Shown here in pieces: positions 18,045-27,356 of a stretch of 64,000 nt of DNA. The position numbers and the translations under genes are program-made. Positions within the stretch are counted from its first letter, which is position 1. The number at the start of each line of letters is the position of its first letter. This DNA comes from a bacterium (lineage in GTDB: Bacteria > Bacillota > Bacilli > Lactobacillales > Streptococcaceae). A model generated the notes under the pieces. It was not told where the DNA came from. It searched no databases and saw nothing but the letters and a program-made list of their open reading frames with translations. The DNA lies in NCBI GenBank assembly GCA_905221145.1, contig CAJNCA010000001.1:186001-250000 (forward strand). The letters are read 5' to 3'.

Positions 18045-19355
18045 ATGTTTTTTAAATTATTAAGAGAAGCTCTTAAAGTCAAGCAGGTTCGATCAAAAAT
18101 TTTATTTACAATTTTTATCGTTTTGGTCTTTCGTATCGGGACTAGTATTACAGTTCCTGGTGTCAATGCCAATAGCTTGAATGCTTTAAGTGGATTATCC
18201 TTCTTAAACATGTTGAGCTTGGTGTCAGGGAATGCCATGAAAAACTTCTCAGTTTTTGCACTTGGTGTTAGTCCCTACATTACGGCCTCTATCGTTGTCC
18301 AACTCTTGCAAATGGATATTTTACCGAAATTTGTAGAGTGGGGGAAACAAGGGGAAGTAGGTCGAAGAAAATTGAATCAAGCTACTCGTTATATTGCTCT
18401 TGGTCTAGCCTTTGTGCAATCTATCGGGATTACGGCTGGTTTTAATACTTTGGCTGGAGCTCAATTGTTGAAAACAGCTCTTACTCCACAAGTCTTTATC
18501 ATGATTGGTATCATCTTAACAGCTGGTAGCATGATTGTGACGTGGTTGGGAGAGCAAATTACAGATAAGGGATACGGAAATGGTGTTTCTATGATTATCT
18601 TTGCCGGGATTGTTGCTTCAATTCCAGAGATGATTCAGGGAATCTATGTAGACTACTTTGTTAACGTTCCAAGTAGCCGTATCAACTCATCTATCATTTT
18701 CGTAATCATCTTGATTATTGCTGTATTGTTGATTATTTACTTTACAACTTATGTTCAACAAGCAGAATACAAAATTCCAATCCAATATACGAAGGTTGCA
18801 CAAGGTGCTCCATCTAGCTCTTATCTTCCATTGAAGGTAAACCCTGCTGGAGTTATCCCTGTTATCTTCGCAAGTTCGATTACGGCAGCGCCTGCGGCTA
18901 TTCTTCAGTTTTTGAGCGCTACAGGTCATGATTGGGCTTGGGTAAGAACCGCACAAGAAATGCTGGCAACAACTTCACCAACTGGTATTGCCATGTATGC
19001 TTTGTTGATTATTCTCTTTACATTCTTCTACACGTTTGTACAGATTAATCCTGAAAAAGCGGCAGAGAACCTACAAAAGAGCGGTGCCTATATCCACGGA
19101 GTTCGTCCTGGTAAAGGTACAGAAGAATATATGTCTAAACTTCTTCGTCGTCTTGCAACTGTTGGTTCCCTCTTCCTTGGTGTGATTTCTATTTTACCGA
19201 TTGTAGCAAAAGATTTCTTTGGACTTTCAGAAGCAGTTGCTTTTGGAGGAACCAGTCTTTTGATCATTATCTCTACAGGTATTGAAGGAATCAAACAATT
19301 GGAAGGTTACCTATTGAAACGTAAGTATGTTGGTTTCATGGACAGAACAGAATAA
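18045..19355 (+). CDS. secY: Protein translocase subunit SecY
   Basis: 436 residues, ten membrane segments, the protein-conducting pore of the Sec translocon. The plug region follows the first segment. The conserved cytoplasmic loop before the last segments (GVRPGKGTEEYM, about residues 352-363) is where SecA and ribosomes bind. ATG 18045 follows GAGAGGTGACCT. The 150-base gap after it carries strong hairpins. Confidence 0.98.
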   Translation: MFFKLLREALKVKQVRSKILFTIFIVLVFRIGTSITVPGVNANSLNALSGLSFLNMLSLVSGNAMKNFSVFALGVSPYITASIVVQLLQMDILPKFVEWGKQGEVGRRKLNQATRYIALGLAFVQSIGITAGFNTLAGAQLLKTALTPQVFIMIGIILTAGSMIVTWLGEQITDKGYGNGVSMIIFAGIVASIPEMIQGIYVDYFVNVPSSRINSSIIFVIILIIAVLLIIYFTTYVQQAEYKIPIQYTKVAQGAPSSSYLPLKVNPAGVIPVIFASSITAAPAAILQFLSATGHDWAWVRTAQEMLATTSPTGIAMYALLIILFTFFYTFVQINPEKAAENLQKSGAYIHGVRPGKGTEEYMSKLLRRLATVGSLFLGVISILPIVAKDFFGLSEAVAFGGTSLLIIISTGIEGIKQLEGYLLKRKYVGFMDRTE

Positions 19356-19505
19356 AAGTATTTACTGATTCAGTAAATACTGAGGGAGTGGAGGTTTAAA
19401 CTCTGACATTGGTAAGAGTTTGGTCTCCCCTCTTCTATTTTGTTTTTAAATAGGGGTGAAAAGACTTTTTGCTTCTATTTAAAAATAAAATAAGGAGATC
19501 AAATC
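19356..19505 (+). other. Hairpins between secY and adk
   Basis: GTATTTACTG and CAGTAAATAC (about 19358-19380) form a perfect 10-bp stem. Further on, TTTTTAAATAG (about 19443) can pair with CTATTTAAAAA (about 19476). No clean T-tail follows the first stem. The leader may control adk expression. Confidence 0.5.
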
Positions 19506-20144
19506 ATGAATCTTTTGATTATGGGCTTACCTGGTGCAGGTAAGGGAACTCAAGCAGCAAAAATCGTAGAACAATTCCATGTTGCACATATCTCAACAGG
19601 TGATATGTTCCGTGCTGCTATGGCAAATCAAACTGAAATGGGTGTTCTTGCTAAGTCATACATTGACAAGGGTGAATTGGTTCCTGATGAAGTTACAAAT
19701 GGAATCGTAAAAGAACGTCTTTCACAAGATGATATTAAAGAAACAGGATTCTTGTTGGATGGTTACCCACGTACAATCGAACAAGCTCATGCCTTGGACA
19801 AAACATTGGCTGAACTTGGCATTGAACTAGAGGGTGTCATCAACATTGAAGTGAATCCAGATAGCCTCTTGGAACGTTTGAGTGGCCGTATCATCCACCG
19901 CGTAACTGGAGAAACTTTCCACAAGGTCTTTAACCCACCAGTTGACTATAAAGAAGAAGATTACTACCAACGTGAAGATGATAAGCCTGAGACAGTGAAA
20001 CGTCGTTTGGATGTGAATATTGCTCAAGGAGAACCAATCATTGCTCACTACCGTGCCAAAGGTTTGGTTCATGACATCGAAGGCAATCAAGATATCAATG
20101 ATGTCTTCTCAGATATCGAAAAAGTATTGACAAATTTGAAATAA
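19506..20144 (+). CDS. adk: Adenylate kinase
   Basis: Interconverts ATP + AMP and 2 ADP in the cytosol. Walker A is GLPGAGKGT (about residues 7-15). The AMP-binding segment TGDMFRAA and the LID domain (about residues 127-160) are present. The LID lacks the four zinc cysteines found in many Gram-positive enzymes; it has [15 protein letters not shown] instead. 212 residues. The position between secY and infA is the normal streptococcal order. Confidence 0.98.
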
Positions 20145-20158
20145 AGCGTTTTTCACAC

Positions 20159-20187
20159 TTGCAAAAATCCGCTACAAATGTTATACT
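20159..20187 (+). promoter_or_regulatory. Internal promoter before infA
   Basis: TTGCAA at 20159-20164 and TGTTATACT ending 20187 (TATACT 20182-20187), 17-bp spacer with an extended -10. It allows infA-rpmJ-rpsM-rpsK-rpoA-rplQ to be expressed separately from the upstream operon. Confidence 0.75.
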
Positions 20188-20260
20188 GAGATAGTCTGAC
20201 TTATAATTGTTGTCTCTGTGTCTAGAGGCATCGAATCGAAATTTATGGAGGTGCTTTTGC

Positions 20261-20479
20261 GTGGCAAAAGACGATGTGATTGAAGTTGAAGGCAAAGTAG
20301 TTGATACAATGCCGAATGCAATGTTTACGGTTGAACTTGAAAATGGACATCAGATTTTAGCAACAGTTTCTGGTAAAATTCGTAAAAACTATATTCGTAT
20401 TTTAGCGGGAGATCGTGTTACTGTCGAAATGAGTCCATATGACTTGACACGTGGACGTATCACTTACCGCTTTAAATAA
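20261..20479 (+). CDS. infA: Translation initiation factor IF-1
   Basis: 72 residues with a GTG start at 20261 behind GGAGGTGCTTTTGC. The OB-fold sequence [19 protein letters not shown] is diagnostic. The open frame upstream to 20207 is not part of IF-1. First gene behind the internal promoter. Confidence 0.97.
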   Translation: MAKDDVIEVEGKVVDTMPNAMFTVELENGHQILATVSGKIRKNYIRILAGDRVTVEMSPYDLTRGRITYRFK

Positions 20480-20503
20480 TCGAAAAACTTGGAGGGATAA
20501 GAA

Positions 20504-20620
20504 ATGAAAGTAAGACCATCGGTCAAACCAATTTGCGAATACTGTAAAGTTATTCGTCGTAATGGTCGTGTTATGGTAATTTGCCCAGCAAATCCAAAAC
20601 ACAAACAACGTCAAGGATAA
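20504..20620 (+). CDS. rpmJ: 50S ribosomal protein L36
   Basis: 38 residues. Zinc-ribbon ligands C11, C14, C27 and H33 are visible, so this is the zinc-binding form. ATG 20504 follows TGGAGGGATAAGAA. Confidence 0.97.
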
Positions 20621-20637
20621 GATAGAAAGGAGAAAAC

Positions 20638-21003
20638 ATGGCTCGTATTGCTGGAGTTGACATTCCAAATGACAAACGCGTAGTAATCTCATTGACTTAT
20701 GTTTATGGTATCGGACTTGCAACATCTAAGAAAATTTTAGCTGCTGCTGGAATCTCAGAAGATGTTCGTGTACGTGATCTTACATCAGATCAAGAAGATG
20801 CTATCCGTCGTGAAGTGGATGCAATCAAAGTTGAAGGTGACCTTCGTCGTGAAGTAAACTTGAACATCAAACGTTTGATGGAAATCGGTTCATACCGTGG
20901 TATCCGTCACCGTCGTGGACTTCCTGTCCGTGGACAAAACACTAAAAACAACGCTCGCACTCGTAAAGGTAAAGCTGTTGCGATTGCTGGTAAGAAAAAA
21001 TAA
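20638..21003 (+). CDS. rpsM: 30S ribosomal protein S13
   Basis: 121 residues, beginning [15 protein letters not shown], with a basic C-terminal tail that contacts the P-site tRNA. It forms the inter-subunit bridge with L5. Preceded by AAAGGAGAAAAC. Confidence 0.98.
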
Positions 21004-21020
21004 TATAGGAGGTAAAAGTC

Positions 21021-21404
21021 TTGGCTAAACCAACACGTAAACGTCGTGTGAAAAAGAATATCGAATCTGGTATTGCTCATATTCACGCTACATTTAATAA
21101 CACTATTGTTATGATTACTGATGTGCATGGTAATGCAATTGCTTGGTCATCAGCTGGTGCTCTTGGTTTCAAAGGTTCTCGTAAATCTACACCATTCGCT
21201 GCTCAAATGGCTTCTGAAGCTGCTGCTAAATCTGCACAAGAACACGGTCTTAAATCAGTTGAAGTTACTGTAAAAGGTCCAGGTTCTGGTCGTGAGTCAG
21301 CTATTCGTGCGCTTGCTGCCGCTGGTCTTGAAGTAACAGCAATTCGTGATGTGACTCCAGTGCCACACAATGGTGCTCGTCCTCCAAAACGTCGCCGTGT
21401 ATAA
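21021..21404 (+). CDS. rpsK: 30S ribosomal protein S11
   Basis: 127 residues with a TTG start at 21021 behind TAGGAGGTAAAAGTC. The conserved [13 protein letters not shown] terminus is intact. S11 lines the mRNA exit channel. Confidence 0.97.
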
Positions 21405-21446
21405 TCATCGCATTACACTGCTTTTCGTTTAAGAGGGAGTAACTAA

Positions 21447-22382
21447 ATGATCGAGTTTGAAAAACCAAATATAACAAAAATTGATGAAAATAAAGATTAT
21501 GGCAAGTTTGTAATCGAACCACTTGAACGTGGCTACGGTACAACTCTTGGTAACTCTCTTCGTCGTGTACTTCTAGCTTCTCTACCAGGAGCAGCTGTGA
21601 CATCTATCAATATTGATGGTGTGTTACATGAGTTTGACACAGTTCCAGGTGTTCGTGAAGACGTGATGCAAATCATTCTGAACATTAAAGGAATTGCAGT
21701 GAAATCGTACGTTGAAGACGAAAAAATCATCGAACTAGATGTTGAAGGTCCTGCTGAAGTAACAGCTGGTGACATTTTGACAGATAGCGATATTGAAATT
21801 GTAAATCCAGATCATTATCTCTTTACAATCGGTGAAGGTTCTTCTCTAAAAGCGACTATGACTGTTAACAGTGGTCGTGGATATGTACCTGCAGATGAAA
21901 ATAAAAAGGATAATGCACCAGTTGGGACACTTGCTGTAGATTCTATTTATACACCAGTTACCAAAGTCAACTATCAAGTTGAACCTGCTCGTGTAGGTAG
22001 CAACGATGGTTTTGACAAACTAACCCTTGAAATCTTAACAAATGGAACAATTATTCCAGAAGATGCTTTAGGGCTTTCAGCACGTATTTTGACAGAACAT
22101 CTTGATTTGTTTACAAATCTTACTGAGATTGCTAAGTCAACTGAAGTGATGAAAGAAGCTGATACTGAATCTGACGACCGTATTTTGGATCGTACGATTG
22201 AGGAACTGGACTTGTCTGTGCGTTCATACAACTGTTTGAAACGTGCCGGTATCAATACTGTGCATGACTTGACAGAAAAATCTGAAGCAGAGATGATGAA
22301 AGTACGAAATCTTGGACGCAAGAGTTTGGAAGAAGTGAAATTCAAACTTATTGATTTGGGTCTTGGATTAAAAGATAAATAA
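21447..22382 (+). CDS. rpoA: RNA polymerase alpha subunit
   Basis: 311 residues. The N-terminal dimerisation domain includes [18 protein letters not shown] (about residues 27-44). A flexible linker precedes the C-terminal domain (about residues 235-311) that contacts UP elements and activators. The helix-hairpin-helix [14 protein letters not shown] is visible there. AGAGGGAGTAACTAA precedes the ATG. Confidence 0.98.
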   Translation: MIEFEKPNITKIDENKDYGKFVIEPLERGYGTTLGNSLRRVLLASLPGAAVTSINIDGVLHEFDTVPGVREDVMQIILNIKGIAVKSYVEDEKIIELDVEGPAEVTAGDILTDSDIEIVNPDHYLFTIGEGSSLKATMTVNSGRGYVPADENKKDNAPVGTLAVDSIYTPVTKVNYQVEPARVGSNDGFDKLTLEILTNGTIIPEDALGLSARILTEHLDLFTNLTEIAKSTEVMKEADTESDDRILDRTIEELDLSVRSYNCLKRAGINTVHDLTEKSEAEMMKVRNLGRKSLEEVKFKLIDLGLGLKDK

Positions 22383-22393
22383 AGGAGGAATAA

Positions 22394-22780
22394 ATGGCTT
22401 ACCGTAAACTAGGACGCACTAGCTCACAACGTAAAGCAATGCTTCGCGATTTGACAACTGACCTTTTGATCAACGAATCAATCGTGACAACTGAAGCTCG
22501 TGCTAAAGAAATCCGTAAAACTGTTGAAAAAATGATTACTCTAGGTAAACGTGGTGATTTGCATGCACGTCGTCAAGCAGCTGCTTTCGTACGTAATGAA
22601 ATCGCATCTGAAAACTATGATGAAGCAACTGATAAGTACACTTCTACTACAGCACTTCAAAAATTGTTCTCAGAAATCGCACCTCGTTATGCTGAACGTA
22701 ACGGTGGATACACTCGTATCCTTAAAACTGAACCACGTCGTGGTGATGCAGCGCCAATGGCGATCATCGAATTAGTATAA
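22394..22780 (+). CDS. rplQ: 50S ribosomal protein L17
   Basis: 128 residues, beginning [20 protein letters not shown]. Last gene of the supercluster, followed by large hairpins and a strong terminator. AAAGGAGGAATAA precedes the ATG. Confidence 0.98.
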   Translation: MAYRKLGRTSSQRKAMLRDLTTDLLINESIVTTEARAKEIRKTVEKMITLGKRGDLHARRQAAAFVRNEIASENYDEATDKYTSTTALQKLFSEIAPRYAERNGGYTRILKTEPRRGDAAPMAIIELV

Positions 22781-22796
22781 AATCATCAATTTTGTT

Positions 22797-22884
22797 GAGT
22801 GTTATGATGATGGAGTCTTGTGCTCTTAGTCTAGCTCTGGTCTACCGCTAGGATTTCGGTCCTAGCGGGAACACTCATCATAAG
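22797..22884 (+). other. Folded 3' region after rplQ with alternative outer stems
   Basis: CCGCTAGGA and TCCTAGCGG form a perfect 9-bp hairpin around 22845-22868. Outside it, TTATGATGA (22803-22811) can pair with TCATCATAA (about 22875-22883). Alternatively GAGTGTT can pair with AACACTC; the two outer stems share bases and exclude each other. No T-run follows, so the true terminator is the next element. Confidence 0.45.
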
Positions 22885-22896
22885 TTGGGATAGTAG

Positions 22897-22954
22897 ACGC
22901 TTGTTTACGAAATTGTTTTTTGCTTAAGAACAACTTCGTAAGCAGGCGTTTTTG
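22897..22954 (+). terminator. Terminator of the ribosomal supercluster
   Basis: ACGCTTGTTTACGAA and TTCGTAAGCAGGCGT pair with minor mismatches, with a further TTGTT / AACAA stem at the tip, followed by TTTTTGAG. A strong intrinsic terminator. Confidence 0.85.
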
Positions 22955-22982
22955 AGTATTTTAGTTAGAATTATGCTATACT
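22952..22982 (+). promoter_or_regulatory. Promoter for the ACT/DUF711 pair
   Basis: Extended -10 TGCTATACT (TATACT 22977-22982). A weak TTGAGT lies 19 bp upstream. The extended -10 probably compensates for the poor -35. Confidence 0.55.
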
Positions 22983-23044
22983 ATTTGAAAAGAATCCTGT
23001 TTAATGTTCAGGTTTCCTATTAAAAGAAGAATTGGAGTTTGCTT

Positions 23045-23311
23045 ATGAAAGCGATTATAACTGTTGTTGGTAAAGATAAATCTGGAATTGTTGCAGGTGT
23101 TTCTGGTAAAATTGCAGAATTGGGTTTGAACATTGATGATATTTCTCAAACTGTTTTGGATGAATATTTCACGATGATGGCTGTCGTCTCTAGTGATGAA
23201 AAACAAGATTTCACTTATCTTCGTAATGAATTTGAAGCTTTTGGGCAAACTTTGAATGTGAAAATCAATATTCAGAGTGCAGCAATTTTCGAAGCTATGT
23301 ATAATATCTAG
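23045..23311 (+). CDS. ACT-domain protein (UPF0237 type)
   Basis: 88 residues, almost all one ACT domain (AIITVVGKDKSGIVAGVSGK). ACT domains usually bind amino acids. The start is ATG 23045, eight bases after TTGGAG, rather than TTG 23039. It lies nine bases before the DUF711 gene, and the pair is conserved in many firmicutes, so they probably act together. Corresponds to pneumococcal SP_0238. Ligand unknown. Confidence 0.85.
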   Translation: MKAIITVVGKDKSGIVAGVSGKIAELGLNIDDISQTVLDEYFTMMAVVSSDEKQDFTYLRNEFEAFGQTLNVKINIQSAAIFEAMYNI

Positions 23312-23320
23312 GAGGTGCAC

Positions 23321-24658
23321 ATGGATATTAGACAAGTTACTGAAACCATTGCCATGATTGAGGAGCAAAACTTCGATATCAGAACCATTACCATGGGAAT
23401 TTCCCTTTTGGACTGTATCGATCCAGATATCAATTGTGCAGCGGAGAAAATTTATCAAAAGATCACGACAAAGGCGGCTAATTTAGTAGCAGTTGGGGAT
23501 GAAATTGCAGCTGAGTTGGGAATTCCAATCGTTAATAAGCGTGTATCGGTGACTCCTATTTCTTTGATTGGTGCAGCGACAGATGCGACAGACTATGTGG
23601 TTCTTGCAAAAGCGCTTGATAAGGCTGCGAAAGAGATTGGTGTGGATTTTATCGGTGGTTTTTCTGCCTTGGTACAAAAGGGTTATCAAAAGGGAGATGA
23701 GATTCTCATCAATACTATTCCTCGCGCTTTGGCTGAAACGGATAAGGTCTGCTCGTCGGTTAATATCGGTTCAACCAAGTCTGGTATTAATATGACGGCT
23801 GTGGCAGATATGGGACGAATTATCAAGGAAACGGCTAATCTATCTGATATGGGTGCAGCTAAGTTAGTTGTATTCGCTAATGCTGTTGAGGACAATCCAT
23901 TTATGGCGGGTGCCTTCCATGGTGTTGGGGAAGCTGATGTTATCATCAATGTCGGGGTTTCTGGTCCTGGTGTGGTCAAGCGTGCCTTGGAAAAAGTTCG
24001 TGGAGAGAGTTTTGATGTAGTAGCCGAAACGGTCAAGAAGACTGCCTTTAAAATCACTCGTATCGGTCAATTGGTTGGTCAAATGGCTAGTGAGAGACTG
24101 GGTGTGGAGTTTGGTATTGTGGACTTGAGTTTGGCGCCAACCCCTGCGGTTGGAGACTCTGTGGCACGTGTTCTTGAGGAAATGGGTCTAGAAACAGTTG
24201 GCACGCATGGAACGACGGCTGCCTTGGCTCTCTTGAACGACCAAGTTAAGAAGGGCGGAGTGATGGCCTGCAACCAAGTAGGTGGTTTGTCTGGTGCTTT
24301 TATCCCTGTTTCTGAGGATGAGGGGATGATTGCAGCAGTGCAAAATGGCTCTCTTAATTTAGAAAAACTAGAGGCCATGACGGCTATCTGTTCTGTTGGT
24401 TTGGATATGATTGCCATTCCAGAAGATACGCCTGCTGAAACCATTGCGGCTATGATTGCGGATGAGGCTGCAATTGGTGTCATTAACATGAAAACAACAG
24501 CTGTACGTATCATTCCCAAAGGAAAAGAAGGCGATATGATTGAGTTTGGAGGCCTATTAGGAACTGCGCCTGTTATGAAGGTCAATGGGGCTTCGTCTGT
24601 TGATTTCATCTCTCGTGGAGGACAAATTCCAGCACCAATTCATAGTTTTAAAAATTAA
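23321..24658 (+). CDS. DUF711 / UPF0210 family protein
   Basis: 445 residues, cytoplasmic. Start at ATG 23321 directly behind GGAGGTGC. The family has a pyruvate-formate-lyase-like barrel fold from structural work as I recall, but no glycyl-radical motif is visible and the activity is unknown. Gly/Ala-rich helices run throughout (for example [15 protein letters not shown]). Always paired with the upstream ACT protein; SP_0239 in pneumococcus. Confidence 0.85.
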   Translation: MDIRQVTETIAMIEEQNFDIRTITMGISLLDCIDPDINCAAEKIYQKITTKAANLVAVGDEIAAELGIPIVNKRVSVTPISLIGAATDATDYVVLAKALDKAAKEIGVDFIGGFSALVQKGYQKGDEILINTIPRALAETDKVCSSVNIGSTKSGINMTAVADMGRIIKETANLSDMGAAKLVVFANAVEDNPFMAGAFHGVGEADVIINVGVSGPGVVKRALEKVRGESFDVVAETVKKTAFKITRIGQLVGQMASERLGVEFGIVDLSLAPTPAVGDSVARVLEEMGLETVGTHGTTAALALLNDQVKKGGVMACNQVGGLSGAFIPVSEDEGMIAAVQNGSLNLEKLEAMTAICSVGLDMIAIPEDTPAETIAAMIADEAAIGVINMKTTAVRIIPKGKEGDMIEFGGLLGTAPVMKVNGASSVDFISRGGQIPAPIHSFKN

Positions 24659-24673
24659 GAAAATAGGAGAAAT

Positions 24674-24706
24674 TTTAAGTTCTATTTAAGGTTTGCTGTG
24701 TATACT
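24674..24706 (+). promoter_or_regulatory. CiaR-type promoter of csRNA (24.7 kb)
   Basis: TTTAAG (24674-24679), five bases, TTTAAG (24685-24690), then 10 bases and TATACT (24701-24706). This is the CiaR direct repeat and spacing seen at csRNA promoters of the mitis group. Confidence 0.88.
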
Positions 24707-24711
24707 ATAAT

Positions 24712-24863
24712 CATTAAATAAAGACCTCCTAATATTATTTGAAACAGATAACACTGATTTAGTTTGAATTTGATTTTCATCTAATATCTTTATTTAATAG
24801 AACTCCTAAACTTTTTCATAATAATCTCCTGCAAAAGTCGCCTGTATGGGTGGCTTTTGTTTT
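24712..24863 (+). ncRNA. CiaR-controlled small RNA (csRNA), long form of about 150 nt
   Basis: Starts near CATTAAATAAAG. AAATAAAG pairs with CTTTATTT (about 24788-24795) across an unusually long loop. The single-stranded segment with AACTCCTAAACTTTTTCA and AATAATCTCC is shared with the other two csRNAs in the window. The exposed CCTCC and CTCC are complementary to ribosome-binding sites. An imperfect terminator stem (AAAAGTCGCC with GGGTGGCTTTT) ends it. csRNAs repress targets such as comC by base pairing; targets here are not tested. Confidence 0.85.
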
Positions 24864-24902
24864 ATCATCCATGATATAATAGAAGCAAACGGAGGACGGA
24901 AA

Positions 24903-25595
24903 ATGGTAAAAGTACGATTGTATTTGGTACGTCATGGCAAGACCATGTTTAACACGATTGGTCGCGCGCAAGGTTGGAGCGATACTCCCTTAACAGCTGA
25001 AGGTGAACGAGGGATTCAAGAATTAGGAATCGGTTTGCGAGAGTCTGGTCTGCAGTTTGAGCGCGCTTATTCAAGTGATTCTGGTCGTACCATTCAGACT
25101 ATGGGAATCATCCTTGACGAACTTGGCTTGCAGGGAAAAATCCCTTATCGCATGGACAAGCGTATTAGAGAATGGTGTTTTGGTAGCTTTGACGGAGCCT
25201 ACGACGGTGATCTTTTCATGGGCATTATTCCTCGTATCTTTAATGTGGACCATGTTCACCAATTGTCTTATGCTGAACTGGCTGAGGGTTTGGTGGAGGT
25301 TGATACAGCTGGTTGGGCTGAAGGCTGGGAAAAACTCAGTGGCCGAATCAAGGAAGGTTTTGAAGCAATTGCCCAAGAAATGGAAGAGCAGGGTGGGGGC
25401 AATGCCATTGTCGTTAGCCACGGAATGACTATTGGAACCATTGTTTATCTGATTAATGGCATGCATCCGCATGGTCTCGATAATGGTAGCGTGACGATCC
25501 TTGAATATGAGGACGGCCAGTTTAGCGTTGAGGCTGTTGGTGACCGTAGTTACCGAGAACTAGGACGGGAGAAAATGGAGGAAGCCTCTATTTAA
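24903..25595 (+). CDS. Phosphoglycerate mutase-family histidine phosphatase
   Basis: 230 residues. The catalytic motif LVRHGKTMFN is at about residues 7-16 and the second histidine is in VVSHGMT (about residue 174). I chose ATG 24903, behind CGGAGGACGGAAA, over the upstream ATG in the csRNA terminator. The promoter has an extended -10, TGATATAAT (TATAAT 24875-24880). True glycolytic mutase versus a broad phosphatase cannot be separated by eye; the length and divergent sequence suggest a phosphatase. SP_0240 position. Confidence 0.85.
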   Translation: MVKVRLYLVRHGKTMFNTIGRAQGWSDTPLTAEGERGIQELGIGLRESGLQFERAYSSDSGRTIQTMGIILDELGLQGKIPYRMDKRIREWCFGSFDGAYDGDLFMGIIPRIFNVDHVHQLSYAELAEGLVEVDTAGWAEGWEKLSGRIKEGFEAIAQEMEEQGGGNAIVVSHGMTIGTIVYLINGMHPHGLDNGSVTILEYEDGQFSVEAVGDRSYRELGREKMEEASI

Positions 25596-25650
25596 TTAGT
25601 CTAGACTTGCTTGCTATGAACTAGGGATTTGATAGGAATATCAAGATAAG

Positions 25651-25686
25651 AAAAAACAGCCGAGGGTAATCCTTTCGGCTGTTTTT
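25651..25686. terminator. Bidirectional terminator between convergent units
   Basis: AAAAAACAGCCGA and TCGGCTGTTTTT pair perfectly and are flanked by A and T runs. It serves the phosphatase gene on + and the ABC transporter operon on -. Confidence 0.92.
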
Positions 25687-25697
25687 GATGGGGAAAA

Positions 25698-27356
25698 CTA
25701 AAGTGTAATGCTATTGCTTTTAGAGATTTTCATGAACAAGAGCAAGGAACCTATTGTTAGAACAGTCAAGATCGTTGACAAGGCTGCGGCTACACCGTAA
25801 TTTCCTCTGAGAACCTCTGTATAAATGGCTACAGTCATTGTTCTTGTTTTGACATTGTAGAGGAGGATAGAAGTAGATAGTTCTGAAATCATTGTGACCC
25901 AAGATAGGATGGCTCCAGAAATAATACCAGATAGCATCATTGGAGTTGTAATCTTGGCAAAGGTATTGAGACGGCTACTTCCTAAGCTTTCAGCAGCTTC
26001 TTCAATACTTGGTGCTATTTGTTGCAAGCTAGCAACAGATGAGCGAATAGTATAAGGCAATCTTCTGACAGATAGGGACATGATTAAGATGAAAGCTGTC
26101 CCTGTAATCATAAGAAATCCACTTCCAAATAGACCGGTATTGAAGGAAGAAATGAAGGCAATCCCTAGAACGGTTCCTGGTACAATATAAGGAACCATAC
26201 TGAGGCTGTCGATTAAGTTTGTAAACAAATTCCGTTTTCTAACGGCTAGGTAGGAGATAAATGTTGCAAATAAAACAACTAGAACTAAGGCAATCAAAGG
26301 GATACGAATGGTATTGAAAATAGCAGATCCCATACGATTGAAAGCAACTTTGTAACTGTTTAGAGAATAGCCTTTGACAAATACCATACCTGATGTTTTT
26401 AGGAAAGAAGTATAAATCAAGTAGACTTGAGGTAGAACAGAGAACAAGATAATTCCGTAGACTGTTGCATAAATGGCAGCCATTTTTCCTTTTGTAGTTT
26501 TTTTAGGTTCAATTGGATGGAGCGAATTCATGCTGAAACTGTAGCGATTTGAAATATATTTTTGGATAAGGAAAATTGCCAAGGCAATGATAATCGCCAT
26601 AATTGCTAAAGCAGATGCAAAAGCAGAATTTCCTCCAACCTCGCTAATAAATTGGGTATAAATTAAGACGGGGAAAGTCCGATATCCTTCACCAATTAAC
26701 ATAGGCGTTCCAAAGTCTGAGAATGCTCTCATAAATACAAGTAGGGCAGCTGCTAGTAAGGTTGGAACGAGGAGAGGTAAAACAACCGTTACGATTCGCT
26801 TAAATCCGAAGGACCCCATGCTTTCAGCGGCTTCAAGTAGAGAATTGTCAATACTCTTCATTGTTCCAGCAACGTATAGAAATACTAGTGGGAATAGTTG
26901 CAGTGTGAAGACAAGCACAATTCCTTTGAATCCATAAATATCAATAGCTGGAAGATGAAGGGAATTTGTCAAAAATTTAGTGATAACTCCATTTCGTCCC
27001 AGCAAGAGAATCCAGGAATAAGCTCCTACGAATGGAGCTGACATGGAAGCAATGATAATCAATATTTGTAGAAATTTCTTTCCCTTGAAGTCATACATAG
27101 AGAAGAGATAAGCTAATAAGGTTCCTACGACTAAGGAAGTTACAGTAGCAGTAATAGAAACTTTAAAGCTGTTTACTAGTGTTTCAGAATAGTAGGCTTT
27201 ACTAAAGAAAGTAACAAAATTAGCTAGTGAGAATTGTCCTTCATGTATGAGTGCTTGCTTGAGCACGGTAACGATAGGATAAACGAGAAAGACAAGATAG
27301 GTAAGAAAGATGAAGAAAGAGGAGGCTGTCCAGATATTTAGTTTTTTACGTTCCAT
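25698..27356 (-). CDS. Iron(III)-type ABC transporter permease, fused two-domain
   Basis: 552 residues with about twelve membrane segments: two homologous permease halves (about 1-270 and 290-552), as in FbpB/SfuB. Each half has an EAA-type loop, EAAESMGSFGFKRI and EAAESLGSSRLNTF, which contacts the ATPase. It moves the ligand delivered by the binding protein encoded upstream. It overlaps the ATPase gene by 11 bases. Last gene of a reverse-strand operon. Substrate is inferred as ferric iron from the family; polyamine or phosphonate uptake is possible. SP_0241 position. Confidence 0.85.
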   Translation of the reverse strand: MERKKLNIWTASSFFIFLTYLVFLVYPIVTVLKQALIHEGQFSLANFVTFFSKAYYSETLVNSFKVSITATVTSLVVGTLLAYLFSMYDFKGKKFLQILIIIASMSAPFVGAYSWILLLGRNGVITKFLTNSLHLPAIDIYGFKGIVLVFTLQLFPLVFLYVAGTMKSIDNSLLEAAESMGSFGFKRIVTVVLPLLVPTLLAAALLVFMRAFSDFGTPMLIGEGYRTFPVLIYTQFISEVGGNSAFASALAIMAIIIALAIFLIQKYISNRYSFSMNSLHPIEPKKTTKGKMAAIYATVYGIILFSVLPQVYLIYTSFLKTSGMVFVKGYSLNSYKVAFNRMGSAIFNTIRIPLIALVLVVLFATFISYLAVRKRNLFTNLIDSLSMVPYIVPGTVLGIAFISSFNTGLFGSGFLMITGTAFILIMSLSVRRLPYTIRSSVASLQQIAPSIEEAAESLGSSRLNTFAKITTPMMLSGIISGAILSWVTMISELSTSILLYNVKTRTMTVAIYTEVLRGNYGVAAALSTILTVLTIGSLLLFMKISKSNSITL

